From: Cupriavidus oxalaticus
Lineage (GTDB): Bacteria; Pseudomonadota; Gammaproteobacteria; Burkholderiales; Burkholderiaceae
Direction of reading: 5' to 3'
Assembly: GCF_016894385.1 (NCBI RefSeq)
Contig: NZ_CP069811.1
Span: 534,501 to 598,500, forward strand
DNA: 64,000 nt
Under the pieces are notes generated by a model. It searched no databases, was not told the origin of the DNA, and was given only the letters and a program-made list of their open reading frames with translations. Numbering within the stretch: position 1 is the stretch's first letter; every line of letters begins with the position of its first letter. Positions 17,566-26,114 of this stretch are shown here, piece by piece. The translations under genes were made by a program, and so were the position numbers.

Positions 17566-18705
17566 TCACCCCATCCCCACCACACTAGACAACAGCATCT
17601 TCACCAACACCGCCTGCCTGGTCGCCCCGGTCTTGGCAAAGATCCCCCGCAGGTGCGCGCGTACCGTGTTCTTCTTCACGCCGAGCCTGACTGCCGCTTC
17701 ATCCAGCGTCAGCCCATCGACCATCAGCAAGGCCAGCTCGATCTCTGTCGGCGTCAGGTGGAACAGCTTGCGCAGGCTGGCGTGCGTGTTGCGCGGCGAC
17801 CCGGCCGGGTCGCGGATGAATACCGCGACCGCGGGGCGGCGGGCCTTGTCTTCGGTGCGGTAGCTGAGCGGAATGGGCCGCACCAGCACGCTCAGCGGCG
17901 TGGCCGCCGCGGGACGGCTGAGCAGCGTGACTTCGCTGCGCGAGGTGGCCAGTGCGTGGGCCTGCGCAGCGTCTTCGAGGATCTTGCGGAAGCGGCGGTT
18001 TTCCACCGGGCAGTGTGCGTGCAGCGTGCCGTCCGACAGATAGAGACCGTCGCGTGCCTGCAGCAGGCGCCTGGCGACGTCGTTGCTGCGGATGGCCTTG
18101 CCGTGCTCGTCGAGGATGATGGTGCCGACCAGCAGCCGGTCCACGGCTTCCGCGTACAGGGCGCGCTCGGATTGCAGCAGGTCGAGCGCGGCATGCAGGT
18201 CGACCGCGCGCTTCAGGTGCGGCAGCAGGCCTTGCAGCAGTGCCTTCTCGATGGCGCCGAAATCCTGGCCCGCCTCGCCGCGGCTGATGAACAGGGCGCA
18301 TTCCACGCCGTCGGCGGTGACGAGATTGGCGGCGAGGATATAGCGCAGGCGCAGCGGCGCCAGGTACTGGGTATAGAACGGGTGGGCCAGCCATCCGGCT
18401 TCGCCGAACAGTTCATCGGCGCTGAAGAGGCGGTCGGGATGCAGGTCGAGGAAGGGACACAGCGCGTAGTACTGCTCGCTGTACGAGGGCTCGCCCGGCA
18501 GGTGCGGGCCGTAGGCGGAGGCATTGACGATCAGGCCCGGGCGGTCGGTGGCGGGATGGCGCAGCACCAGCGTGACGAACACGGCGTCGAGGCGCTGGCG
18601 CACGGTTTCAAGGAAGCCGGCCCAGGGCACGGCTTCGGTGGGGCCCTGGTAGAGCTGGGCGAGCAGGGCGCTGAGTTCGGCGGCCTGGAGGGGGGCTGAC
18701 GGCAT
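17566..18705 (-). CDS. LuxR-family regulator, TeiR-like (copy 1)
   Basis: 379 residues. The N-terminal 300 residues lack a response-regulator receiver and resemble the sensor region of the Comamonas testosterone-inducible regulator TeiR. The C-terminus is a LuxR helix-turn-helix (LTPTEIELALLMVDGLTLDEAAVRLGV, then KKNTVRAHLRGIFAKTG). It is paralogous to the regulator at 29431-30618 over its whole length (shared YQGP-VPW, PATDR-GL, LPHLKRAVDLH). The start at 18705 was chosen because a longer reading passes through a dispersed hairpin repeat, whose translation gives a spurious Arg/Pro-rich leader. Likely an activator of the steroid genes; it could bind the TAGTCC-type palindromes. Confidence 0.85.
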   Translation of the reverse strand: MPSAPLQAAELSALLAQLYQGPTEAVPWAGFLETVRQRLDAVFVTLVLRHPATDRPGLIVNASAYGPHLPGEPSYSEQYYALCPFLDLHPDRLFSADELFGEAGWLAHPFYTQYLAPLRLRYILAANLVTADGVECALFISRGEAGQDFGAIEKALLQGLLPHLKRAVDLHAALDLLQSERALYAEAVDRLLVGTIILDEHGKAIRSNDVARRLLQARDGLYLSDGTLHAHCPVENRRFRKILEDAAQAHALATSRSEVTLLSRPAAATPLSVLVRPIPLSYRTEDKARRPAVAVFIRDPAGSPRNTHASLRKLFHLTPTEIELALLMVDGLTLDEAAVRLGVKKNTVRAHLRGIFAKTGATRQAVLVKMLLSSVVGMG

Positions 18706-18720
18706 CGTGGCGGTGCGACG

Positions 18721-18767
18721 GTTTGCTCCCCTCTCCCGCTTGCGGGAGAGGGGCCGGGGGTGAGGGC
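18721..18767 (+). repeat. Dispersed hairpin repeat, copy b
   Basis: GTTTGCTCCCCTCTCCCGC with pairing arm GCGGGAGAGGGG and the tail CCGGGGGTGAGGG. Lies just upstream of the LuxR gene start (minus strand). Confidence 0.92.
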
Positions 18768-18810
18768 TGGCGCATGGCAAGCATGACAGCGCCTCACTTC
18801 GTGGAAGCGC

Positions 18811-18854
18811 CGGCCCTCACCCCCACCCCTCTCCCACTACGCGGGAGAGGGGGG
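18811..18854 (-). repeat. Dispersed hairpin repeat, copy c (inverted)
   Basis: Same element in the opposite orientation: CCCTCACCCCCACCCCTCTCC then GCGGGAGAGGGG. Copies b and c face each other in the cysN-LuxR gap. Confidence 0.85.
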
Positions 18855-18957
18855 CGCATGTGTCGGACGGTGGCGAGCATCAATGCTTTCGCATACCGGC
18901 TGTTCGCTCCCGTTTCCATCGTATCGATACCGTTCACCACCTCATCGTCCATTCAGC

Positions 18958-20877
18958 CTAAGGCCTGTCCCGCAGCCACGCCACGACTCGCTCGGCCGCC
19001 TGCTCCGCCGTGTCGGCGGTGGTGTCGATGCGCAACTCGGGCCGGTCGGGCGCCTCGTACGGCGAATCGATGCCGGTGAAGTTCTTCAGCTCGCCGCGCC
19101 GCGCCTTGCGGTACAGGCCCTTGGGATCGCGCTGCTCGGCCACCGCCAGCGGCGTATCGATGAAGACCTCGACGAATTCCCCGTCGCCTGCCAGCGTGCG
19201 CGCCATCTCGCGCTCGGAGCGGAACGGCGAGATGAACGACACCAGCACGATCAGCCCCGCATCGAGCATCAGCCTTGCCACTTCAGCCACGCGCCGGATG
19301 TTCTCGACGCGGTCGGCCTCGGAGAAGCCCAGGTCCTTGTTCAGCCCATGGCGCACGTTGTCGCCGTCGAGCAGATAGGTGTGGTGGCCGAGCGCATGCA
19401 GGCGCTTTTCCACCAGGTTGGCGATGGTGGACTTGCCCGCGCCGGACAGCCCGGTGAACCAGACGATGCGCGGCGACTGGTGCTTGAGCGCGGCGTGGGC
19501 GCGGCGGTCTACGTCGATCGCCTGCCAGTGGACGTTCTGCGCCCGGCGCAGCGCAAAGTGCAGCATGCCGGCGCCGACCGTGTTGTTGGTCAGGCGGTCG
19601 ATGATGATGAAGCCGCCCAGCTCGCGGCTGCGCGCATAGGGGTCGAACGCCACCGGCCGGTCCAGGTGCAGGTTGCACACCCCGATCTCGTTGAGTTCCA
19701 GCGTGCGCGCGGCCAGGTGCTCGAGCGTGTTGACGTTGACCTTGTACTTGGGCTGCGCGACCGTCACGCCCACGGTGCGCGTGCCGAGCTTGAGCAGGTA
19801 GGGGCGGCCGGGCAGCATCGCATCCTCGCTCATCCACACCAGCGTGGCTTCGAACTGGTCGGCTACCGCGGGCGGGTCTTCCGCGCACGCGAGCACGTCG
19901 CCGCGGCTCACGTCGATCTCCTCGGCCAGCGTCAGCGTCACCGCCTGGCCGCGTAGCGCATGCTCGCATTCGCCATTGGCGCCGACGATGGCGGTCACGC
20001 GGCTTTCGCGGCCCGAGGGCAGCGCGCGCACCCGGTCGCCGCGGCGGATTTCGCCGGCGCTGACGGTGCCGGCGAAGCCGCGGAAATCCAGGTTGGGCCG
20101 GTTGACCCACTGCACCGGCAGCCGGAACGACTCGTCCTGCACGGGTGCGCTGTCGATCGGCACGGTTTCCAGGTGCTGCATCAGCGTCGGGCCCTGGTAC
20201 CACGGCGTGTTGGCGCTGGGCGCGGTGATGTTGTCCCCGCGCAGCGCCGACATCGGGATGCAGGTGATATCGGCCAGCCCGATCTGGCGTGCGAATTCGC
20301 GGTACTCGGTTTCGATGCGCGTATAGACCTCGCGCGAATAGTCCACCATGTCGAGCTTGTTGACCGCCAGCACCACGCGGCGGATGCCCAGCGTGGACAC
20401 CAGGTAGCTGTGCCGGCGCGTCTGCGTCTGCACGCCGCGGCGCGCGTCCACCAGCAGGATGGCCAGGTCGGCGGTGGACGCGCCCGTGACCATGTTGCGG
20501 GTGTACTGCTCGTGCCCCGGCGTGTCGGCGACGATGAACTTGCGCTTGTCGGTGGCAAAGAAGCGGTAGGCCACGTCGATGGTGATGCCCTGTTCGCGCT
20601 CGGCGGCCAGGCCGTCCACCAGCAGCGCGAAGTCGAGGCTGTCGCCCTGCGTGCCCATCTTCTTCGAGTCGGCCTCGAGTTGCGCCAGCTGGTCCTCGAA
20701 CAGCATCTTCGACTCATACAGCAGCCGGCCGATCAGCGTGCTTTTGCCGTCGTCGACGCTGCCGCAGGTGATGAAGCGCAGCAGGCCCTTGCTCTGCTGC
20801 GCACGCAGGTAGTGAGCGATGTCGTCATGCGCCGCTTCTGGCACCAGTTCCGGTGCGGTGTCGATCAGGGTTTCCAT
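18958..20877 (-). CDS. cysN: Bifunctional sulfate adenylyltransferase large subunit / APS kinase (CysN-CysC fusion)
   Basis: Makes PAPS from sulfate and ATP together with CysD: the N-terminal GTPase part drives APS formation and the C-terminal kinase adds the 3'-phosphate. 639 residues. G1 loop GSVDDGKST at 39-47, [12 protein letters not shown] and the EF-Tu-like beta barrels are followed by a complete APS kinase with Walker [10 protein letters not shown] at 476-484, [10 protein letters not shown] and the catalytic Ser in FISPFRSER. Fusion to a full kinase implies PAPS, not only APS, is the product. It overlaps the cysD stop (TGATG) and shares the promoter at 21835-21879 with the catabolic genes. 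Confidence 0.95.
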   Translation of the reverse strand: METLIDTAPELVPEAAHDDIAHYLRAQQSKGLLRFITCGSVDDGKSTLIGRLLYESKMLFEDQLAQLEADSKKMGTQGDSLDFALLVDGLAAEREQGITIDVAYRFFATDKRKFIVADTPGHEQYTRNMVTGASTADLAILLVDARRGVQTQTRRHSYLVSTLGIRRVVLAVNKLDMVDYSREVYTRIETEYREFARQIGLADITCIPMSALRGDNITAPSANTPWYQGPTLMQHLETVPIDSAPVQDESFRLPVQWVNRPNLDFRGFAGTVSAGEIRRGDRVRALPSGRESRVTAIVGANGECEHALRGQAVTLTLAEEIDVSRGDVLACAEDPPAVADQFEATLVWMSEDAMLPGRPYLLKLGTRTVGVTVAQPKYKVNVNTLEHLAARTLELNEIGVCNLHLDRPVAFDPYARSRELGGFIIIDRLTNNTVGAGMLHFALRRAQNVHWQAIDVDRRAHAALKHQSPRIVWFTGLSGAGKSTIANLVEKRLHALGHHTYLLDGDNVRHGLNKDLGFSEADRVENIRRVAEVARLMLDAGLIVLVSFISPFRSEREMARTLAGDGEFVEVFIDTPLAVAEQRDPKGLYRKARRGELKNFTGIDSPYEAPDRPELRIDTTADTAEQAAERVVAWLRDRP

Positions 20878-21773
20878 CAGAAATATCCCTCCTGCTTCTT
20901 CTTCTCCATCGAACCGGCCGAATCGCTGTCGATCAGCCGTCCCTGGCGCTCCGACGTGGTCGCCAGCAGCATTTCCTGGATGATGCCGCCGAGCGTGTCG
21001 GCCTCGCTCTCGATCGCGCCGGTGAGCGGGTAGCAGCCCAGCGTGCGGAAGCGGACCTTGCGCATCCGCGGCGTTTCGCCGGGGCGCAGCGGCAGGCGCT
21101 CGTCGTCGACCATGATCAGCGTGCCGTCGCGCTCGACTACCGGACGCTCCCTGGCAAAGTAGAGCGGCACGATCGGGATGTCGTTGAGGTAGATGTATTG
21201 CCAGATATCGAGCTCGGTCCAGTTCGACAGCGGAAACACGCGCAGGCTCTCGCCTTTGCGCTTGCGGGTGTTGTACTGGCGCCAGAGTTCGGGGCGCTGC
21301 ATCTTCGGGTCCCAGCGGTGCTGGGCGGTGCGCACCGAGAACACCCGCTCCTTGGCGCGCGACTTTTCCTCGTCGCGGCGCGCGCCGCCGAAAGCGGCGT
21401 CAAAGCCGTAGTGGTCCAGCGCCTGCTTCAGGCCCTGCGTTTTCCATACGTCGGTGTGGACGGCCGAGCCGTGCTCGTGAGGGCTGATATTGCGCTCCAC
21501 CCCTTCGGGGTTGATATGCACGCGCAGGTCCAGGCCGAGCCGGTCGGCGGTCTGGTCGCGGAACGCGATCATCTCGCGGAATTTCCACGTGGTATCGACA
21601 TGCAGCAGCGGGAACGGCGGCCGCGCGGGATGGAAGGCCTTCATCGCAAGGTGCAGCATCACGGCGCTGTCCTTGCCGATGGAATAGAGCATGACGGGGT
21701 TTTCGCATTCCGCCACCACCTCCCGCATGATGTGGATGCTCTCCGCCTCCAGTTGCTCCAGGTGGGTCAACAT
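20877..21773 (-). CDS. cysD: Sulfate adenylyltransferase small subunit
   Basis: ATP-sulfurylase catalytic subunit, forming APS from sulfate and ATP with CysN. 298 residues, family length. The PP-loop [13 protein letters not shown], the HVDTTWKF segment and the conserved C-terminal [12 protein letters not shown] followed by EGYF are present. The start MLTHLEQLE at 21773 agrees with homologues, and longer in-frame readings cover the operator region. No assimilatory sulfite or PAPS reductase genes (cysH, cysI) are adjacent; the divergent neighbour is a sulfotransferase operon instead, which hints that the PAPS is used for sulfo-transfer. Confidence 0.95.
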   Translation of the reverse strand: MLTHLEQLEAESIHIMREVVAECENPVMLYSIGKDSAVMLHLAMKAFHPARPPFPLLHVDTTWKFREMIAFRDQTADRLGLDLRVHINPEGVERNISPHEHGSAVHTDVWKTQGLKQALDHYGFDAAFGGARRDEEKSRAKERVFSVRTAQHRWDPKMQRPELWRQYNTRKRKGESLRVFPLSNWTELDIWQYIYLNDIPIVPLYFARERPVVERDGTLIMVDDERLPLRPGETPRMRKVRFRTLGCYPLTGAIESEADTLGGIIQEMLLATTSERQGRLIDSDSAGSMEKKKQEGYF

Positions 21774-21834
21774 CGGGTTCTCCTCTTGGTTTGCCGGCCC
21801 ATGCACGGATCTCGCGGTGGCCTGGCATGGCCAC

Positions 21835-21879
21835 AAGGTAGCGAGCCGGGGCCCCGCGCCACTTCGTCCGGGCGGACTA
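21835..21879 (-). promoter_or_regulatory. cysD promoter with perfect operator
   Basis: Minus-strand operator TAGTCCGCCCGGACGA (21864-21879) is followed after 23 bases by TACCTT (21835-21840). The 16-mer is identical to the one serving the divergent DUF1214 gene. Confidence 0.85.
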
Positions 21880-21908
21880 GGAAATCGCGGGCCGCGGCAT
21901 GCAATTCC

Positions 21909-21953
21909 TAGTCCGCCCGGACGAGGAAGCGCTGGGCCTGCACTGGGTATCGT
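21909..21953 (+). promoter_or_regulatory. Promoter of DUF1214-sulfotransferase operon with perfect operator
   Basis: Operator TAGTCCGCCCGGACGA (21909-21924), 23-base spacer, then TATCGT (21948-21953). Start codon 32 bases after the -10. The mirror-image pair of sites in this gap indicates joint control of cysDN and the sulfotransferase operon. Confidence 0.85.
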
Positions 21954-21984
21954 TGCTTCGCCGACGAACCACGGGAGCAGGCAG

Positions 21985-23094
21985 ATGGCGACCTCCGCCG
22001 AAGACCAATTGCTGAGCGGCCACACCTGGGCCGAGTTTTGCGAAGTGCTCAAGCGCAGCGGGCAGCAGATCCTGCGCCCCGAAGCGCCGACCGACGCGCT
22101 CACGCGCGCCGAGGGCTTCCGCTACCTGAGCCGCTTGCTGCGCATTGCGCTGGAGATGCATGTGGAGTTCGCCGATCCGGCGTTTCCCGGCTTCTTCTCG
22201 CCGTCGCACGAGACCGCCAAGATCGGCGCGGACAATCCGGACAACCTGTACCGCTACGCGCGCCTGGACGGCAATGCGGCGTACCGCATCCGCGGCCGGC
22301 GCGGCACGGTGGCGTACCTCAGCTTCGGCACGCAGAAGGGTGGCTACGAAACCGATGGACGCATGGTCCAGACCGGCTTTATCGACAGCAGCCAGCTGGC
22401 GGTGGCGGCGGACGGCAGCTTCGAGATCGTCCTCGGCGCTCAGCCGCAGCAGGGCAACTGGGTGCGCATGGAGCCGGCCACCAATGCGCTGGTGGTGCGC
22501 CAGACCTTCCTCGACCGCAAGGCAGAGATCCCGGCCGAACTGCATATCGAACGCGTTGACGGCAACGGCAAGCCGCCCGCGCTGAGCGCCGAGCGCCTGC
22601 ACGGCGGCCTGCTGCGCGCCGCCGGCTTTGTCGAAAGCACCGCGCGCATCTTTGCCGACTGGGCCAGGGGCTACGGTGGCCACGTCAACGCCCTGCCGCC
22701 CGCGGACCAGGCCGTGTGCCAGGCGGCGGGCGGCGATCCCAACATCTTCTACTACCACTCCTGCTGGCAGCTCGCGGATGACGAGGCGCTGGTGGTCGAG
22801 GTCGACCGGGTGCCGGACTGCGAGTTCTGGAACTTCCAGATCAACAACTACTGGATGGAGTCGCTCGACTACCGCTACCACGACATCTGCATCAACAAGC
22901 ACGGCGCCCGGCTCGATGCCGGTGGCGGCGTCACCGTCATCCTCAGTGCGGGCGATCCGGGCCTGTCCAACTGGCTGGAGACCGCCGGCCATCGCAACGG
23001 CACCATGTGCTGGCGCTGGGTGGGCGCGGCGCAGCCGGCGCATCCGCGCACGCGCGTGGTCAAGCTCGCATCGCTCAGGGAGAACAACGCATGA
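21985..23094 (+). CDS. DUF1214 domain protein of the sulfotransferase operon
   Basis: 369 residues, no signal peptide. The C-terminal third carries DUF1214 features ([56 protein letters not shown]). Biochemical role unknown. In actinobacterial cholesterol clusters (from memory, the Rv3529c-Rv3531c region of M. tuberculosis) a protein of similar length accompanies a sulfotransferase-fold protein and an SDR, the same trio as here; that correspondence should be tested by alignment. Its stop overlaps the sulfotransferase start (ATGA), so the two are translationally coupled. Confidence 0.82.
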   Translation: MATSAEDQLLSGHTWAEFCEVLKRSGQQILRPEAPTDALTRAEGFRYLSRLLRIALEMHVEFADPAFPGFFSPSHETAKIGADNPDNLYRYARLDGNAAYRIRGRRGTVAYLSFGTQKGGYETDGRMVQTGFIDSSQLAVAADGSFEIVLGAQPQQGNWVRMEPATNALVVRQTFLDRKAEIPAELHIERVDGNGKPPALSAERLHGGLLRAAGFVESTARIFADWARGYGGHVNALPPADQAVCQAAGGDPNIFYYHSCWQLADDEALVVEVDRVPDCEFWNFQINNYWMESLDYRYHDICINKHGARLDAGGGVTVILSAGDPGLSNWLETAGHRNGTMCWRWVGAAQPAHPRTRVVKLASLRENNA

Positions 23095-24260
23095 ATGGCA
23101 TCAACGTGAAGGGCCTGCTTGCGCAGGCGAGCGAGCAGGCCGGCGGCCTGGCCGACTTCGGCCCGGGCAACTACCGCGAGGCCCTGGACGTGCTGTCCGA
23201 TTCGCTGGCACGCGAGGCCGGCCTCTCGCAGCAAGGCGAGCAACTGCTGCAAGCCAAGCTGCAGGCCCAGCTGGTGAACCGGCTGGTGATCCAGGACTAC
23301 TGCCGGCGCCATCCGGGGATCCTGCAGGAGCGCGTGGAAGACCCGCTGGTCATCGTCGGGCTGCCGCGCACCGGCACCACGCTGCTGCAGCGCATGCTGG
23401 CTACCGACGCGCGCTTCTGCTCGGCGGCGTGGTGGGAAACCCGCTACCCCGCGCCGCTGCCCGGCGAGGACGTGCGCGATGCCAGCCGGCGCATTGCGCT
23501 GGCGCGCGACGAAGTGGCGCAGATGATCCGCTTCATCCCGGACATCCTCGCCATCCATCCGCTCGACGCCATGGCCGCCGACGAGGAATTCATGCTGATG
23601 GAGCATTCATTCCTGTGCGCAATGGACTCCTACGCCAACGTGCCCGGCTACACCGGCTGGCTGGCGTGCCAGGACCGCACCGAGGTCTACGACTACCTGA
23701 AGACCATACTGCAGTTCCTGCAGTGGCAGAAGCGCCAGCGCGGCGAGGGGACCGCGCAGCGCTGGGTGCTGAAGACCCCGCAGCATTTGCATACGCTGGA
23801 AGTCCTGTTCCGGGTGTTCCCGGGCGCGCAGGTGGTGCTGACCCACCGCGATCCGGTCCAGACCATCCCGTCGATGGCCAGCATGGCGCATACGTTGTGG
23901 AAGATGTACGCCGATGCGCCGGATCCGGTCGCGGTAGGCCGCCAATGGAGCGAACAGATGCGGCGCGGCACCGATCACGCCATGGCCGTGCGCGACGCCA
24001 TGCCCGCCGGCCGCTTCCTCGACGTGCGTTTCGAGGATACGGTGCGCGATCCCTTCGGCGTGGCGCAGGCGGTCTATCGCTTCGCCGGCATGCCGCTGAC
24101 CGAGGCCGCGCGCGCCGGCATGTGGGCATGGATGGAAAGCAATCCGCGCAACCGGCGCGCGGCGCACGCCTATACGCCCGAGCAGTTCGGGCTGAGCCAG
24201 GCACAGCTGGCACGCGATTTCGCCGGCTATCGCGCACGCCATGTGCTGAGCCGCGACTGA
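23091..24260 (+). CDS. PAPS-dependent sulfotransferase (Sulfotransfer_3 type)
   Basis: Predicted to move a sulfo group from PAPS to a hydroxyl or amine acceptor. 389 residues. The 5'-phosphosulfate loop LPRTGTT lies at 91-97 and the 3'-phosphate site HRDPVQTIPS at 252-261, both with the expected Arg/Ser; Lys228 in VLKTPQH is also conserved in the family. It starts within the stop of the DUF1214 gene and is followed by an SDR and a DHH phosphoesterase. With cysD and the CysN-CysC fusion divergent on the same control region, a genuine PAPS-using enzyme is likely. The acceptor, perhaps a hydroxysteroid, is not known. Confidence 0.88.
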   Translation: MNGINVKGLLAQASEQAGGLADFGPGNYREALDVLSDSLAREAGLSQQGEQLLQAKLQAQLVNRLVIQDYCRRHPGILQERVEDPLVIVGLPRTGTTLLQRMLATDARFCSAAWWETRYPAPLPGEDVRDASRRIALARDEVAQMIRFIPDILAIHPLDAMAADEEFMLMEHSFLCAMDSYANVPGYTGWLACQDRTEVYDYLKTILQFLQWQKRQRGEGTAQRWVLKTPQHLHTLEVLFRVFPGAQVVLTHRDPVQTIPSMASMAHTLWKMYADAPDPVAVGRQWSEQMRRGTDHAMAVRDAMPAGRFLDVRFEDTVRDPFGVAQAVYRFAGMPLTEAARAGMWAWMESNPRNRRAAHAYTPEQFGLSQAQLARDFAGYRARHVLSRD

Positions 24261-24289
24261 TACCGAAAACACACCGAGGAGACATCCAC

Positions 24290-25081
24290 ATGCTGCTGAA
24301 AGACAAGATCGTGATCGTATCGGGCATCGGCCCGGGTCTGGGCATCAAGCTGGCGGTAGAGGCCGCGCGCGAGGGCGCCCGCGCCGTTGCCATCGCCGCG
24401 CGCACCGCCGCGAAGCTGGACGAGGCCCAGGCCCGCATCGATGCACTGGGCGCCGACTGTGAAGTGCTGAAGGTGGTGACCGACATCACCGACCGCGCCC
24501 AGTCCCGCCATCTCGCCAGCGAGACCGTGCGCCGCTTCGGCCGCATCGACGCGCTGGTCAACAGCGCCTTCCAGCACGGCAATTTCCCCGAGCCGGTGGA
24601 AGCAGCCGACCTGGACGTCTGGCGCCAGGTGTTCGACACCAATGTCTTCGGCACCATGACGCTGACGCAGGAGGTGGCCGCGCTGATGAAGCCGCAGGGC
24701 GGCGGCGCCATCGTGATGATCAACACCCAGGCCACGCGCAAGCCGATGCCCGGCGAATCGGGCTACGCCGCCTCAAAGGGCGCGCTGGCGGTGGCGGTCA
24801 AGTACCTGGCGCGAGAGCTGGGGCCGCATGGCATCCGCGCCAACAGCATCTTCATGGGCTGGATGTGGGGCGCGCCGGTGCAGGGCTATGTGCGCCACGC
24901 CGCGGCCGAACAGGGGGTCGCCGAGGACGCTATCATCGCACCGGTGGCCGCGCAGATCGCGCTGGGCCGGATGCCGACCGACGACGACTGCGCGCGCGCG
25001 GCGCTGTTCCTGGTGTCGGACTACGCCCGTGCGATCACCGGGGCCTCGCTGGATGCCAACGGTGGCGACTTCATGCCCTGA
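24290..25081 (+). CDS. SDR-family oxidoreductase of the sulfotransferase operon
   Basis: 263 residues. The glycine motif is altered to SGIGPGLGIK and the usual NNAG to NSAF; Tyr/Lys in GYAASKG remain, but the canonical Ser position reads MINTQ, so a Thr may replace it. C-terminal segment ALFLVSDYARAITGASLDANGG is standard. It is 29 bases after the sulfotransferase with a GAGGAGA site before the ATG. The SDR, DUF1214 protein and sulfotransferase seem to act on the same compound. Confidence 0.84.
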   Translation: MLLKDKIVIVSGIGPGLGIKLAVEAAREGARAVAIAARTAAKLDEAQARIDALGADCEVLKVVTDITDRAQSRHLASETVRRFGRIDALVNSAFQHGNFPEPVEAADLDVWRQVFDTNVFGTMTLTQEVAALMKPQGGGAIVMINTQATRKPMPGESGYAASKGALAVAVKYLARELGPHGIRANSIFMGWMWGAPVQGYVRHAAAEQGVAEDAIIAPVAAQIALGRMPTDDDCARAALFLVSDYARAITGASLDANGGDFMP

Positions 25082-25097
25082 TCACCGACCAATTGCC

Positions 25098-26114
25098 ATG
25101 ACACGCTACTTTGCCTTCAACGGCGACGCCGACGGCCTGTGCGCCTTGCAGCAGCTGCGCCTTGCATCTCCTGGCGATGCGACGCTCGTCACCGGCGTCA
25201 AGCGCGATATCCGGCTGCTCGAGCGGATCGACGCCTGCGCCGGCGATACCGTGACGGCGCTGGACATCTCGCTCGAACAGAATCGCGACGGGCTGCTGCG
25301 GCTGCTCGCCGCCGGTGCGCAGGTGGACTACTTTGACCACCACCACGCCGGCGAGCTGCCGTCGCATGCCGGTCTGCGCGCGCATATCGACGAAAGCGCG
25401 GCGGTCTGCACCAGCATCCTGGTCGACCGCCATCTCGACGGGCGCCACCGGCACTGGGCGATCACCGCCGCCTTTGGCGACAACCTCGGCGACGTGGCGC
25501 GCGCAATGGCGGCGCTGGCGCGGCTGGACGCGCGCGAAACCCTGATGCTGGAACGGCTCGGCACCTGCCTGAACTACAACGCGTATGGCGAGTGCGTGGA
25601 AGACCTGCATTGCGATCCCGCCGAGCTGGCGCAGCACATGCTGGCGTTCGCCGACCCGCTGGATTTCGCCGCGCAGTGCGCCACCTACACGCTGCTGTGC
25701 GAGGGCTACGAGGACGACATGGCACAGGCGCGCCGCCTGTCGCCCGTGCATGAAGTCCCCGGCGCGGCGCTGCTGGTGCTGCCGGACGCACCGTGGGCAC
25801 GGCGCGCGATCGGTGTGCTGGCCAACGAGCTGGTGCGCGGGCGTCCCGGCGATGCGATCGGCCTGCTGTCGCCCAAATCCGGCGGCGGCTTTGCGGTCAG
25901 CGTGCGCGTGCCCGCGCACAGCATCACCGGCGCGGCCGACTTCTGCCGCGCCTTCGAGACCGGCGGCGGCCGGCGCCTGGCCGGCGGCATCAACCACCTG
26001 CCCGACGCCGAAGTGGAGCGCTTTACGCGCAGCTTTGCCGACTGCTTCGGCGCGCCGCTCACCCAGGCTGGCCCGGCGGGACAAACTCCGTCACCTCCAG
26101 GTCGAAGCCGGTGA
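25098..26114 (+). CDS. DHH-family phosphoesterase
   Basis: 338 residues, cytoplasmic. Motif I NGDADG (8-13), Asp56 in ALDIS, the DHH motif at 80-83 (Asp80-His-His-His) and the DHHA1-type GGGRRLAGGIN near 289-299 are present, so the two-metal active site looks complete. The superfamily includes NrnA-type enzymes that hydrolyse pAp, the by-product of every PAPS-dependent transfer. Position 16 bases after the sulfotransferase-SDR pair makes pAp removal an attractive inference, but other DHH substrates (short RNA, cyclic dinucleotides) are possible. Its last 56 bases overlap the convergent RibBA-like gene. Confidence 0.8.
   Translation: MTRYFAFNGDADGLCALQQLRLASPGDATLVTGVKRDIRLLERIDACAGDTVTALDISLEQNRDGLLRLLAAGAQVDYFDHHHAGELPSHAGLRAHIDESAAVCTSILVDRHLDGRHRHWAITAAFGDNLGDVARAMAALARLDARETLMLERLGTCLNYNAYGECVEDLHCDPAELAQHMLAFADPLDFAAQCATYTLLCEGYEDDMAQARRLSPVHEVPGAALLVLPDAPWARRAIGVLANELVRGRPGDAIGLLSPKSGGGFAVSVRVPAHSITGAADFCRAFETGGGRRLAGGINHLPDAEVERFTRSFADCFGAPLTQAGPAGQTPSPPGRSR

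Noticed and set aside
18706..18780. Longer N-terminus for the LuxR gene (start near 18780)
   Set aside because: The added residues are a translation of the hairpin repeat (RPLSRKRERGAN-like) and are not part of the family.
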